Positions 26,578 through 37,200 of a stretch of DNA of 45,912 nt are shown here, piece after piece. Every line of letters begins with the position of its first letter. The first letter of the stretch is position 1. The position numbers and the translations under genes are program-made. The notes beneath the pieces are model-generated. The model was not told where the DNA came from and searched no databases. It saw nothing but the letters and a program-made list of their open reading frames with translations. This DNA is from Oceanospirillaceae bacterium UBA2001. GTDB lineage: Bacteria; Pseudomonadota; Gammaproteobacteria; Pseudomonadales; Balneatricaceae. The stretch is from contig DDCR01000140.1 in NCBI GenBank assembly GCA_002335115.1, forward strand, positions 1 to 45,912, in the 5' to 3' direction.

Positions 26578-27945
26578 CTAAAATTGGAAGTCATAGACAC
26601 TGCCTAGATGGAGAATTTGTGTGAGCTCATCAAGGGCGCTGTGACTTTCGATCAGCAGTTGTGGGTCAGCCAAGTCGGCTTCTATGAGACGGTCTCGGTA
26701 ATGGGTCTCGGTCCAAGACATTAAGCGTGTGAACAAATGAGAGTTCATCATGCAAGCAGGATTAACCGCGCTTTGTTCAGCGGCGTTTAATACCACTCTC
26801 AAACGCAAACATGCCGGGCCACCGCCATTACTCATGCTTTGCTGTAGGTCAAATGTTAAAATTTGATCAATGGCATTATCACCGGCGACAAGTTCCTCTA
26901 GGTAAGCTGAAACCTTGACGTTAGAGTGGCATTCTTGTGGGACCACCATGGCCATTTTGCCGGGCGCTAGGTGGGGTAGGCAAAGTAACTGACTATTAAA
27001 GAGGTAGCTAGTGACAGCATCTTGCACTGAGACTTGGTTGTTAGGCACTTCAATAAACTGCATTTCACCATGACCTGCTCGGTTGATGGCACTTTGTAGG
27101 TCATGGCTAACTTGTTTAGGATTGAGAAATGCTTGCTGGTGGTAGAATGAGACAAGGCCATTACCCACGGCAATGACGTCATTGTGGAATACGCCAGCAT
27201 CAATGACTGCTGGATTTTGTTGTGCAAACACCACATGTTTGTCTTTAAGGCCATGCAAACGAGCAACGGCTTGTGACGCTTCTAAACTTTGGCGAGCTGG
27301 GTATCGAGCTGGCTTAGGGGCTGTGCCACTCAAAGCCTGTTGACCATAGACAAAAAATTCCACCCCCGACTGACCATAGGCGCTGCAAAACCGTGTGTGG
27401 TTAGCAGCACCCTCATCGCCAAAGTGGTCTGATGAAGGGAGTGCTTGATGGTGCGCGAAACACTCTTGGTTAGCGAAGGTGGCTTTTAAAATTCGCCCTG
27501 TGGTCGCATGTTCTATAGAGCGGTGAAAACGGTTAACTAGGTTGGCTGGGGTAAAGTGTAAACGGCCATCTTTACAGTCAGCGCTGGGAGACACGGTCGC
27601 TGCGTTGGCAGTCCACATGCTGGACGCTGAGTAACAAGAAGCCAACAGGGCTGGCGCCTTTGTTGCTGCTTGGTCAATGACTTGGTTATTGGTGCCACTA
27701 AAGCCAAGGCGCCTTAGGGTATTTAAATCGGGGCGGGACTGGGGTGCTAAGACCCCCTGCAGCATACCGAGATCATGCAACGACTTCATTTTATGCAAGC
27801 CTTGTTGCGCGGCTTGCTTAGGATTAGACGGTCGTGCTGAATTGCTGCTAGAGGCGACGTTGCCGTAGGACAAACCCCCATAGTTGTGAGTGGGTCCTAC
27901 GAGGCCATCAAAATTAGCTTCTAGAGTGGGTACTGGAAGACTCAT
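26578..27945 (-). CDS. astB: N-succinylarginine dihydrolase
   Basis: This is the second step of the AST pathway: N2-succinylarginine plus water gives N2-succinylornithine, two ammonia and CO2. The 455 residues start with the hallmark [21 protein letters not shown] and contain the amidinotransferase-fold regions with [15 protein letters not shown] and [15 protein letters not shown] near the C-terminus, including the catalytic Cys region. It begins ten bases after the astD stop with AAGGCG upstream, and is the last AST gene of the operon. Confidence 0.96.
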   Translation of the reverse strand: MSLPVPTLEANFDGLVGPTHNYGGLSYGNVASSSNSARPSNPKQAAQQGLHKMKSLHDLGMLQGVLAPQSRPDLNTLRRLGFSGTNNQVIDQAATKAPALLASCYSASSMWTANAATVSPSADCKDGRLHFTPANLVNRFHRSIEHATTGRILKATFANQECFAHHQALPSSDHFGDEGAANHTRFCSAYGQSGVEFFVYGQQALSGTAPKPARYPARQSLEASQAVARLHGLKDKHVVFAQQNPAVIDAGVFHNDVIAVGNGLVSFYHQQAFLNPKQVSHDLQSAINRAGHGEMQFIEVPNNQVSVQDAVTSYLFNSQLLCLPHLAPGKMAMVVPQECHSNVKVSAYLEELVAGDNAIDQILTFDLQQSMSNGGGPACLRLRVVLNAAEQSAVNPACMMNSHLFTRLMSWTETHYRDRLIEADLADPQLLIESHSALDELTQILHLGSVYDFQF

Positions 27946-27955
27946 ATATATCGCC

Positions 27956-29419
27956 TTAAAGGTCCAAACCAGGACTTAATTGGGTGGGTATAACTAAGGC
28001 TTCAGCTTCAATCGATGCCACTGGGTAGGCACAATAATCTGCCGCATAAAAAGCGCTAGCACGGTGATTACCACTGGCCCCTACACCACCAAATGGGGAG
28101 GCACCACTGGCACCTGTAATTTGTTTGTTCCAATTAACGATACCTGCTCGGATGCGAGGCAAAAAGTAATCATAATCCTTGCGGGAGTCACTTAATAAGC
28201 CAGCCGACAAACCAAAGCTGGTGTCATTAGCCATGGCAATGGCCTGATCCAAATTTTGGTAACGAACTAAGGTCAAAAGAGGCCCAAAGTATTCTTGATC
28301 AGGTAAGTCCTTGGCGTTGGTGACCTCAATCAAAGCTGGGCTTAAAAGCCCTGTGCCTGGTGCTAATAATTCCATTTTGACTAAAGCAGTTGCTCCTTGG
28401 TCAATCATAAACTGTTGAGCGACTAATAGTTGCTGGGCAGCCCCATAGGAAATGACAGAACCCATAAATGGAGCAGGCTCGGCATCATACAAACCTACAC
28501 GTATTTTCCTCACAGCACTGACTAACTTGTCGACCAAGGCATCTCCCTTTGACCCTGTGGGTATGTACAAACGCCGAGCACAGGTGCAGCGTTGGCCAGC
28601 AGAGATATACGCCGATTGAATAATTTCATGCACAGCAGCGCGCTGATTGTCGACTTGGCTCACGATTAACGGGTTATTACCGCCCATTTCTAGGGCCAGT
28701 ATTTTATCAGGGCGACCGCCATATTGCTGGTGTAATAGCATGCCTGTGCTGGAACTGCCGGTAAAGAATAAGCCGTCGATACCATGGTGATTGGCCAAGG
28801 CGATGCCTGTTTCTTTCGCACCTTGAACGAGGTTAATGACTCCTTGAGGTAAACCTGCATCTAACCAACATTGAAGGGTCAGTTGTGCCACCAATGGTGT
28901 TTGTTCGCTCGGTTTAAACACTACAGTATTTCCAGCGAGTAGTGCCGGCACAATATGTCCGTTGGGTAAGTGGCCAGGAAAATTGTAAGGTCCAAATACG
29001 GCAACTACGCCATGGGGGCGATGACGCAACCACGCTTGGGTTCCAGCTGGAGCAGGTTTACTAACCACACCTGTGCGTTCTTCGTAGGCTTTGGCTGATA
29101 GGACTATTTTGCCCGCCATGGCAGCTGCTTCTGTGCGTGTTTCCCATAATGGCTTACCCGTTTCTTGAGCGATAGCCAAAGCCATGGGCTCAGCTTGGGC
29201 CTGCAATTGAATTTGAAATCTTTTGACCATTGCTAGGCGATCTTGATAATCAGTGAGCGACCAAGGGATAAAGGCTGCGCGAGCTGACTTAATTGCGTCA
29301 TCCACTTGTTTGGCATCAGCACCCTGGCCCTGCCAAAGGATGTCATTATTAGCAGGATTAACAGAATCAAAACTTGGGCCATGGCCCATTAACCATTGGT
29401 TATTAATGAGATGAGTCAT
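27956..29419 (-). CDS. astD: Succinylglutamate-semialdehyde dehydrogenase
   Basis: This 487-residue NAD-dependent aldehyde dehydrogenase oxidises N-succinylglutamate semialdehyde to N-succinylglutamate, the fourth step of the AST pathway. It shows the [17 protein letters not shown] cofactor region, FTGSSSTG, the catalytic Glu in LEMGGNNP and the catalytic Cys in [11 protein letters not shown]. It starts 16 bases after the aruG stop and is followed ten bases later by astB. Confidence 0.96.
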   Translation of the reverse strand: MTHLINNQWLMGHGPSFDSVNPANNDILWQGQGADAKQVDDAIKSARAAFIPWSLTDYQDRLAMVKRFQIQLQAQAEPMALAIAQETGKPLWETRTEAAAMAGKIVLSAKAYEERTGVVSKPAPAGTQAWLRHRPHGVVAVFGPYNFPGHLPNGHIVPALLAGNTVVFKPSEQTPLVAQLTLQCWLDAGLPQGVINLVQGAKETGIALANHHGIDGLFFTGSSSTGMLLHQQYGGRPDKILALEMGGNNPLIVSQVDNQRAAVHEIIQSAYISAGQRCTCARRLYIPTGSKGDALVDKLVSAVRKIRVGLYDAEPAPFMGSVISYGAAQQLLVAQQFMIDQGATALVKMELLAPGTGLLSPALIEVTNAKDLPDQEYFGPLLTLVRYQNLDQAIAMANDTSFGLSAGLLSDSRKDYDYFLPRIRAGIVNWNKQITGASGASPFGGVGASGNHRASAFYAADYCAYPVASIEAEALVIPTQLSPGLDL

Positions 29420-29435
29420 AATTATTCCTTAAGTT

Positions 29436-30470
29436 TTAGGGCCTAGAACTAAATAGAGGCACTGTGCGGAGGCTTTCGCCTGTCTTAATATGCAGGGCCT
29501 TGGCTAACGCTGCACTAATACTTAATGGACCTGATACTGGAGTATTGAGATAAGCCGTAGTGCAACGGTAACCTTTAAGACTCCTATTGCTGACCAAAAA
29601 AAGAGTAGTTCCATTGGGTACTTGGTCTTCGACGGAAACCTCATATAGCTTGCTATCTCGGACGGCTCGAATGTCTTTTACCTGTGTTTCTAAGGCTGGA
29701 CCTGCATCAAAAATATCCACGTAACCATGGTAGCGAAAACCTTCATCTTCTAGCATTTTTCTTGCTGGACGCGTGCTTTCGTGCACTTGACCAATCACTT
29801 CTTGGGCACTTTTTGGCAAAAAGTTAATGTATAAGGGGTGACGAGGCATGAGTTCGGCAATAAATTCTTTTTTGCCTAAGCCGGTCAAACGGTCTGCATC
29901 GGCGAATGGCATATCAAAAAAGTGGGCACCTAAGCCATCCCAAAAAGGCGATTGGCCTTTAGCATCAGATACACCCCGCATTTCAGCTATAATTTTCGGT
30001 TCAAAGCGCTGTGAGAATTCAGCCAAGAAAAGAAAGCGACTTTTAGAGAGTAGATGGCCATTTTTACTATGGCGGTAATCAGGATCTAAAAATAAGGTAC
30101 AGACCTCAGCACAAGCCGTTTGGTCGTTGCTTAAATACAGGGTTGGAAACGTATTGTGAACTTTCAGTTCGCGGCTAGAATGCACTAAAGTACCAATGCG
30201 ATAACTGTACCAAGGGGTAGACAATCCAATGGTAGACTCGATGCCACAAATACCGACAACTTTTTCAGTGTGCGTGTCTTCCAGCACAAAAACATAACTT
30301 TGTTCGCTACTGAGATCCACTGGGTCTTTAAAGGCTGCCAATGAAGCTTCAATTTTAGTCGCAATGCGCTCTGGGTCTGCTGGCAGTGAAGTAAAGCCAA
30401 TGCCGGCTTTATGGGCTAAGTTGAGAAGGGCATCGGCATCGGTCTCCATTAAGGGACGGATTATCATCAT
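29436..30470 (-). CDS. aruG: Arginine/ornithine N-succinyltransferase, AruG-like subunit
   Basis: This 344-residue AstA-family protein transfers succinyl from succinyl-CoA to the alpha-amino group of arginine, the first AST step. Family marks include IIRPLMETDADALLNLA at the start, FLDPDYRHSKNGHLLSKSRFLF, FWDGLGAHFFDMPFADADRL and YVDIFDAGPALE. It is paralogous to the gene just upstream; in pseudomonads the two products (AruF and AruG) form one heteromeric enzyme that also accepts ornithine. Two ATGs stand in tandem after a strong AAGGAGG. Calling it G rather than F rests on gene order. Confidence 0.92.
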   Translation of the reverse strand: MMIIRPLMETDADALLNLAHKAGIGFTSLPADPERIATKIEASLAAFKDPVDLSSEQSYVFVLEDTHTEKVVGICGIESTIGLSTPWYSYRIGTLVHSSRELKVHNTFPTLYLSNDQTACAEVCTLFLDPDYRHSKNGHLLSKSRFLFLAEFSQRFEPKIIAEMRGVSDAKGQSPFWDGLGAHFFDMPFADADRLTGLGKKEFIAELMPRHPLYINFLPKSAQEVIGQVHESTRPARKMLEDEGFRYHGYVDIFDAGPALETQVKDIRAVRDSKLYEVSVEDQVPNGTTLFLVSNRSLKGYRCTTAYLNTPVSGPLSISAALAKALHIKTGESLRTVPLFSSRP

Positions 30471-30546
30471 TAGGGCCTCCTTAAGATTTTGTAACAGGTT
30501 TAATGTTGCAAATAGTACCCTCGTTGGACCACAAACTCTTTTCCAT

Positions 30547-30616
30547 TAAGTCTCTTAGATTTAGCTTTAGAGACTTATTTGAGCAGCACTTCGCCATTTT
30601 TACAAAAACTGCTCAA
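30547..30616 (-). repeat. Two intercistronic hairpins between aruF and aruG
   Basis: In the 157-base gap, TTGAGCAG/CTGCTCAA (30579-30586 with 30609-30616) and TAAGTCTC/GAGACTTA (30547-30554 with 30570-30577) form two consecutive 8-bp stems. No T run follows either, so they look like mRNA processing or stability elements rather than terminators. Confidence 0.55.
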
Positions 30617-30627
30617 GGCTCACTTCA

Positions 30628-31635
30628 TCATAATGGGCAATAGGTTAAAGTGTTACCCGCTGCCACCTGTAAAGCCTCTAATTGAGCCTCACTCAGGAGC
30701 AACAATGGCCCTTGCTTGCGCACGATAATGCATCGAAAATCAAGGCAAGTGTTGTTGCATACGAGCACCCGCTTGCCGACTAATACTTCATCACCGACCG
30801 CGACTTGGGCTTGCTCGGCATGCCGGATAGCCCGAATATATCGCGTACGCACTTCTAGAATTGGACCCGCATCAAAAATATCGACATGACCGGCGAAGTG
30901 CAAACCTTCGTGTTCAAGAATGTTAACGATGTCTTCCACATCTTCGTGATGCTCACCGATGACAGCCTGTGCTTTGGCATTTAACAAAGGGACGTAAAGA
31001 GGGTAGCGTGGCATTAGGTTAGCGATAAAGTGTTTATTACTAGACGTAGTGAGTAAGTCAGCCTCAGCAAAATCCATGGTAAAAAAATGTCTACCTACGG
31101 CCTCCCAAAAGGGTGATACACCCTCAGCGTTAATCACACCTTTCATTTCTGCAATCGTTGTGGCGGCAAAACGCTGTGGAAAACTGGCCATAAATAGTAG
31201 GCGAGATTTTGATAGTAACTGATCGTAAAAATTACAGCGGTAGTCTGGCTCCAAGTAAAACGAACTTAGACGAGACGCCCCTGTGTAATCGTGACTTAGG
31301 TGTAAGGCTGGGATGCGATTATTAATTTGTAATTCAACAGCACTATGAACGACTTGATCAACACGATAGGTAAAATAAAGTTCACTTAAGCCCACTGCCG
31401 CATCTACTGTACAAGTGCCCACCAAGCGCTCACTGTGGGTATCTTCCATAACAAAGGTGTAAGCCTCTTCCCCTGCGTGTTCAACACTAGATGCAAAGGA
31501 TAGTTCGCTATGATTAATTTTTTGTGCCAAGTGGGCTGAGTGGTTGGGCAAGTTTGTATGCCCTACACCAGAGGCTGCAGCAAAATCTTTGAAGGCCTCT
31601 GCGTCATTACTTTTTATAGGCCTGACAATTAACAT
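30628..31635 (-). CDS. aruF: Arginine/ornithine N-succinyltransferase, AruF-like subunit
   Basis: This 335-residue AstA-family protein is paralogous to the next gene downstream. The shared marks are MLIVRPIKSNDAEAFKDFA, FYLEPDYRCNFYDQLLSKSRLLF, FWEAVGRHFFTMDFAEADLL and HVDIFDAGPILE. I place the start at the ATG at 31635, which gives the same N-terminus as its partner and overlaps the M20 stop by seven bases (coupled translation); an extension to 31668 adds eleven unrelated residues. With AruG it should form the heteromeric enzyme of the first AST step. F is assigned from the pseudomonad order aruC-aruF-aruG. Confidence 0.92.
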   Translation of the reverse strand: MLIVRPIKSNDAEAFKDFAAASGVGHTNLPNHSAHLAQKINHSELSFASSVEHAGEEAYTFVMEDTHSERLVGTCTVDAAVGLSELYFTYRVDQVVHSAVELQINNRIPALHLSHDYTGASRLSSFYLEPDYRCNFYDQLLSKSRLLFMASFPQRFAATTIAEMKGVINAEGVSPFWEAVGRHFFTMDFAEADLLTTSSNKHFIANLMPRYPLYVPLLNAKAQAVIGEHHEDVEDIVNILEHEGLHFAGHVDIFDAGPILEVRTRYIRAIRHAEQAQVAVGDEVLVGKRVLVCNNTCLDFRCIIVRKQGPLLLLSEAQLEALQVAAGNTLTYCPL

Positions 31636-32897
31636 GAGGGTCGCACCATACCGTCTCGTTGCAACCAAGCCAAGTCTTCACTCTGGGCTAAGCGTATTAA
31701 AATTAAGGCACTTAATTGTGAGCGTGTGGTTAAACTCGACAAGTGCATATATTCATCACTACTGTGAATTTTTCCACCTTGTACGCCTAGGGTATCGATG
31801 TTGGGTAGGCCAGCAGCCGCAAGGTTGTTACCATCACAGCAACCTCCTGTGGGTAAAAACTCTAAATTAAGCCCCAGGGTTTGACCGCAAGATTGGACTA
31901 GTTTGCAGAGGGTTTGGTTGGCAGAACTGAGAATTTTAGGCGCTCGACCAAAGCCACCATGTAATTCAATGCTAATGCCATCAAGAGTATTAATTTGTGC
32001 CAAAATGGTGGCTATTTTTTGCTCACACCAGAGTTGTTGTTCACGGCTTTCAATGCGGATATTAAATCGCATCGTACAGGTGTCTGGCACAATGTTTACC
32101 GCTCCTCCACCCTTTACAAACCCTGGGTTAATAGTAATGCCATGCTGTTGACCGTTAAGGTCATCTAGGGCACAAGTGAAATTTGCCATGGCACGAATAG
32201 CATTGTGACCAAGGTGGTGCTCGCGGCCAGCGTGCGCAGCTTTACCCCTTGTGACGACAGAAAAATTACCACTGCCTTTGCGGGCACCCGCTAAATTACC
32301 ATCCGCAAAAGAGGGCTCATAAATTAAACCTAAGTGATGACGTTGGGCAATTTCTGAGAATAACTTAGACGAGCTAGGTGAACCGACTTCTTCATCTGGG
32401 TTGAACAGAATCTCCCAACCCAATTGATCTTGTAATGGGCTTCGTTCAAACGCTTCTAAGGCCTTAAACATCACCACAATACCTCCCTTGAGGTCGGCAA
32501 CGCCTGGGCCATTGATTATGTCATCCTCCAGTTGAGTGATCGTTTGGAACGGATGGTCACTAGGAAACACGGTGTCCATATGTGCACATAAAAAAACTTG
32601 GACGGGCGCTTGGGGGCGCTTATATAAACGCAGGGCGCGACCTAGAGGTTGTTGGTTCAATTGGCCTGAGTCATCCACGACATCCTGAGGAGGCATTTCA
32701 ATAAATTCGGCATGGCAGCCAAGCTTTTCACTCCACTGGGCCAAGGTCTCTGCCACCTGATTAACACCTGCCACATTGTAGCTGCCAGAATTAATTTCTA
32801 CTAAGCTCCAAAGGTCTTGTTGCATGCTTTGCTGCTGTGCAGCAATCCATTTTAACGCGTGTGTTTCTATTTCATTTTTTGCAGACAAGTCGGTCAT
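31629..32897 (-). CDS. M20-family amidohydrolase in the AST operon
   Basis: This 422-residue cytoplasmic two-metal hydrolase has all expected ligands: His106 in AHMD (with Asp108), Asp135 in GVADLKGG, Glu169-Glu170 in NPDEEVGS, Glu194 in YEPS and His378 in GGKIHSSDEYM. A dimerisation domain lies at about 205-325. This spacing is close to what I recall for Pseudomonas carboxypeptidase G2, which cleaves N-acyl-glutamates. It lies between astC and aruF, 44 bases after astC and overlapping aruF. No M14-type AstE is in the window, so I infer that this enzyme splits N-succinylglutamate into succinate and glutamate. The family call is firm; the substrate is inference. A general peptidase or deacylase is the alternative. 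Confidence 0.85.
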   Translation of the reverse strand: MTDLSAKNEIETHALKWIAAQQQSMQQDLWSLVEINSGSYNVAGVNQVAETLAQWSEKLGCHAEFIEMPPQDVVDDSGQLNQQPLGRALRLYKRPQAPVQVFLCAHMDTVFPSDHPFQTITQLEDDIINGPGVADLKGGIVVMFKALEAFERSPLQDQLGWEILFNPDEEVGSPSSSKLFSEIAQRHHLGLIYEPSFADGNLAGARKGSGNFSVVTRGKAAHAGREHHLGHNAIRAMANFTCALDDLNGQQHGITINPGFVKGGGAVNIVPDTCTMRFNIRIESREQQLWCEQKIATILAQINTLDGISIELHGGFGRAPKILSSANQTLCKLVQSCGQTLGLNLEFLPTGGCCDGNNLAAAGLPNIDTLGVQGGKIHSSDEYMHLSSLTTRSQLSALILIRLAQSEDLAWLQRDGMVRPSC

Positions 32898-32941
32898 CGC
32901 TTTTCCTAATGGGCTTGTTGGATACTGCTATTCTGCTTCGG

Positions 32942-34156
32942 CTATGCTTCTACTATGTCGCGCACAGCGGCTTCTAAAATGGCTAAGCCAGCATCGATGT
33001 CTGCGTCAGGAATCAATAAAGATGGGGCCATACGGATGACGTTTGGCCCTGCAATTAATACCATTAAACCTCGGGCTTGGGCTGCACCAAGAAATTTTCC
33101 TGCTTGGCCTTTATAGGTTTCATTAAGGGCACAACCAATCAATAAACCTTTGCCACGGATCTCTTCACAGAAGGGCACACGTGCATTAATAGCGTCTAAA
33201 CCTGCTTTAAAACGGTCAAACTTAGCGTTCACACCCGCCAGCACCTCTGGGGTATTAACAATATCGATAACCGCTTCAGCAATGGAACAGGCTAATGGAT
33301 TACCACCATAGGTGCTTCCGTGAGTGCCCACACCTAGGCTCTTGGATACGCGTTCAGTGGTTAACATGGCAGCCACTGGAAAACCGTTACCCAAGCCTTT
33401 AGCGGTAGTGAGGATGTCTGGCAAAATATTAGTTTGCTGATAAGCATAAAGGGTACCCAATCTACCTGCTCCAGTTTGAACTTCGTCAATGACCAAAAGG
33501 GCATCATGTTCATCACATAATTCTCTTGCACGTTGAATGAAGGCTGGGTCTGATTTAATAATACCGCCTTCACCCTGCAGTGGTTCCATGACAATGGCAC
33601 AGGTTTTATTAGAAACAGCTGCTTCTAAAGCTGCAATGTCATTGTAAGGCAAGTGGGTAATGCCTTCTAAAGCGGGGCCAAAACCGGCACTGTACTTAGG
33701 TTGCCCACCCACACTTACGGTAAATAAGGTGCGCCCATGAAAGGCTTGTTCAAAGGCAATAATTTCATTTTTTTGCTCACCAAAGTTATCCACTGCATAA
33801 CGACGGGCTAACTTAAAGGCGGCTTCGTTGGCCTCACCACCAGAATTGGCAAAATAGACCTTATCAGCAAAGGTTGCATCGATGAGCTTTTTGGCTAAGC
33901 GCAGAGCAGGCTCGTTGGTCATCACATTGGCGATGTGCCACAATTTTTCCCCTTGCTCTTTGAGGGTTGCGACCAGTTTTGGGTGGCTGTGGCCTACACT
34001 TGTAACAGCAATACCACCCGCAAAATCGATGTATTCTTTTTCATTCTGGTCCCAAATTCTAGACCCTTTTCCCCGCACAGGGATCACTGGAGCTGGTGCG
34101 TAGTTAGGCATCATAACTTCATCAAACAGGGCACGTGTTACTGGGGTATGGCTCAT
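32942..34156 (-). CDS. astC: Succinylornithine/acetylornithine aminotransferase
   Basis: This 404-residue class III PLP aminotransferase moves the delta-amino group of N-succinylornithine to 2-oxoglutarate, yielding the semialdehyde and glutamate (third AST step). It carries [39 protein letters not shown], the Asp in [13 protein letters not shown] and the PLP lysine in [11 protein letters not shown]. The sequence cannot by itself separate AstC from biosynthetic ArgD, and in pseudomonads the same protein does both; the operon position argues for catabolism. It starts after AGGAAC, 53 bases from the gdhB stop. Confidence 0.93.
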   Translation of the reverse strand: MSHTPVTRALFDEVMMPNYAPAPVIPVRGKGSRIWDQNEKEYIDFAGGIAVTSVGHSHPKLVATLKEQGEKLWHIANVMTNEPALRLAKKLIDATFADKVYFANSGGEANEAAFKLARRYAVDNFGEQKNEIIAFEQAFHGRTLFTVSVGGQPKYSAGFGPALEGITHLPYNDIAALEAAVSNKTCAIVMEPLQGEGGIIKSDPAFIQRARELCDEHDALLVIDEVQTGAGRLGTLYAYQQTNILPDILTTAKGLGNGFPVAAMLTTERVSKSLGVGTHGSTYGGNPLACSIAEAVIDIVNTPEVLAGVNAKFDRFKAGLDAINARVPFCEEIRGKGLLIGCALNETYKGQAGKFLGAAQARGLMVLIAGPNVIRMAPSLLIPDADIDAGLAILEAAVRDIVEA

Positions 34157-34209
34157 AAAAGTTCCTAATATTTTTTGGATGATGTGAGTTAATCACCATG
34201 CATTGCGTG

Positions 34210-37200
34210 TTAAGTGCTACTGGTCTTTAGCTTGGCAATTTCTCGGACTGCAACTGATAGCATGGCTAAATTAATGTTGGTGTTACTTTGTAGTTCACCC
34301 AAGATGGCTAAGCAACGCTCAATCAAAGCTCCATTGCGTAACTCCCATGCGGGGTCTTGATCACCCACAATGACAGCGTGAGTCAACTGGGCTAGGCTGG
34401 CTTCAAACTCTTGTTTAAGGCTGCCTTTGGCTTTGCGCTGCCACTGGTCTTTAATGGGTAAATTAGCAATGGCTTGATTGAGCCAATCACCTTGAAATTT
34501 TTCGTACAATCGATACCACGTTTGGGCTGTCGTAGTTACTTTAGTTTGACATTCGCTAGCGACTCGGGCCACATCTAAACCGTAGTATAAAAATTCTAGT
34601 TGGCTTAAACGCTGGCTAATTTGAGAGTCCATCCCCATTGCCGTTAGCTCATCTGCTTGCGCATTGATGCGGTGGATTGCTTCTTGAGGCAATAAATGGG
34701 TCAGTTCCGAGTAATAAATCGCCATTGGCTTTTGATACTGGTCCACCATGGTTTGAATAGTTTGACCCGGATGTTGGCTTAACAACCACAAAGTGAGGTC
34801 TTCCAATAAAGTCTGAATATTCTTATGCAGTTGCATGGACTTTGGGTAGTCTATGATCAAGGTGACTCGATCTAGTTCATGCCACAAACTTTGGGAGTCT
34901 ATAATATCGCAAGCTGCAGTGAAGGCGCGCGCTATGTCACCTGCTTCTGCGCCCATTTCTTCTTGCAAATAGTTACCAAAGGTAGAGCCCATGCGGTTGC
35001 CAATTTGATTGGTAACATGGGTCGCAATAATTTCGCTGCGTAACGGGTGTGACGCTATTGCTGTAGGGTATTTTTTACTCAGTACTTTAGGAAAATAATG
35101 TTCTAAGCTGCGCGCTAAATAGGCGTCATTTCCAATATTTGCTGCCATCAACTCGTCGAACAAGCGCATCTTACTGTAGGCCAATAATACAGAAATTTCA
35201 GGGCGCGTTAGTCCCGCTTGCACTCGGGCCCTTTCGTCCATATTGGCATCATCTGGCAAACCTTCCAAACCACGATTGAGCCGTCCTTGTTTTTCTAGGC
35301 TGTGTATTAAGCGTTTATGATCGCTTAAGCGAGCACTCGCTTGGCCTTCAGCAATACTCAAAACTAGGGTTTGATGGTAGTTATGGCTCAGGACGAGCTC
35401 ACCAACTTCATCAGTCATACTGGCCAGTAGGGTGTTGCGTTGTTTAATCGTCATGTCGCCTGCATCGACCAGTTGGCTCAGCAGAATTTTGATGTTCACT
35501 TCATGGTCTGAACTATCTACACCCGCTGAATTATCAATAGCGTCGGTGTTGATGAAGCCCCCAGCCTGCGCAAACTCAATGCGTCCATGCTGAGAGAAAC
35601 CAAGATTACCACCTTCACCAATCACTTTGGCACCTAGTTGATTGCCATTAACTCGCAAGTTATCGTTGGCTGGGTCACCAATGTCACTGTGATTTTCGCT
35701 ACTGGCCTTAACATAAGTGCCGATGCCCCCGTTCCAAAACAGATCAACTGGCATTTTTAATAAAGCGTGGATCAGTTCGTTGGGGGCCATTTTTTTGGTG
35801 TCTGTGCCCATCATGCTTTGCATTTGAGGGCTCAGTTTAATGGACTTGGCTGAGCGTTCAAATATGCCACCCCCTTTAGAAATTAGCTTGCTCTCATAGT
35901 CGGTCCAACTGGACCGCGGCAGATTGAATAAACGCTGACGTTCAACAAACGATGCTCTGGCGTCTGGAGTGGGGTCAATAAAAATATGCAAGTGGTTGAA
36001 CGCAGCTTGCAAACACACGTGTTTTGACAAAAGCATGCCGTTACCAAACACATCACCTGCCATGTCTCCTACCGCTACGACAGTGAAATCTTGGCTTTGG
36101 CAATCACGCCCTTGTTCGGCAAACAATCGTTTCACAGATTCCCACGCACCGCGGGCAGTAATACCCATTTTCTTATGGTCGTAACCATTAGCTCCCCCTG
36201 AGGCAAAGGCATCGCCCAACCAAAAGGCATTTTTTTCTGAAATTGAGTTCGCCAAGTCCGAAAAGGTTGCGGTGCCCTTGTCAGCGGCAACTACTAAGTA
36301 CGGATCATCATCATCAAAACGTCTCACCTGTTTTGGAGCAACCACCTGTTGATTAACAATGTTATCGGTGATGTCCAGCAAGGCTTGAATAAATGTGGAG
36401 TAGCTTCGAATGACTTCGGCCATTAAGATTTCACGGTCTTGTGTGACTGGTAATTGTTTGCACACAAAACCACCCTTAGCACCCAAAGGCACAATCACGG
36501 CATTCTTCACCATTTGAGCTTTGGCAAGTCCAAGCACCTCTGTGCGATAGTCTTCTTGACGATCAGACCAGCGTAAGCCACCGCGAGCCACCTTGCCACC
36601 CCGAAGATGGACACCCTCCACCCATGTTGAATAGACAAAAATCTCATACTTAGGCAAGGGTAATGGCACGCCTGGAATCTGACTGGGGTCTAATTTGCAA
36701 GACAAGTATTCGTGGCGACCACCGTTGCTATCCGTTTGAAAGTAGTTGGTCCGAAGCATGGCCATAATTACGGCTAAGAAATGCTTAACAATGCGATCTT
36801 CATCAAGGTTGCTTACTTGTTCTAGGGCTAAGCTGATGTCCTCTTGCAATCGTTCAACAAGGTCTTCAGATTGCTCCTCATTCGGGTCAAAGCGAGCCTC
36901 AAATAAACGCACTAAGGTATGGGAAATGTCAGCATTACGGACTAAGCTCGACTGCATGTAGGCTTGGCTAAATGGCACTTGGACTTGGAGCAAGTAACTA
37001 CCAATGGCGCGCATGAGAATGGTTTGCTGCCAAGTCAAGTTTGCGGCTAAGATCAAACTATTAAAACGATCGTTGGCCACTCGACCCATATAAATTTGAC
37101 CGAAGGCTTCTTGAAAACGTTCTTTGACATTGGCACGGTTAAGATTGACCTGAGGGTCAATTTCAATCACAAAGTCGATAATCCACTTATCGAGGCCGGT

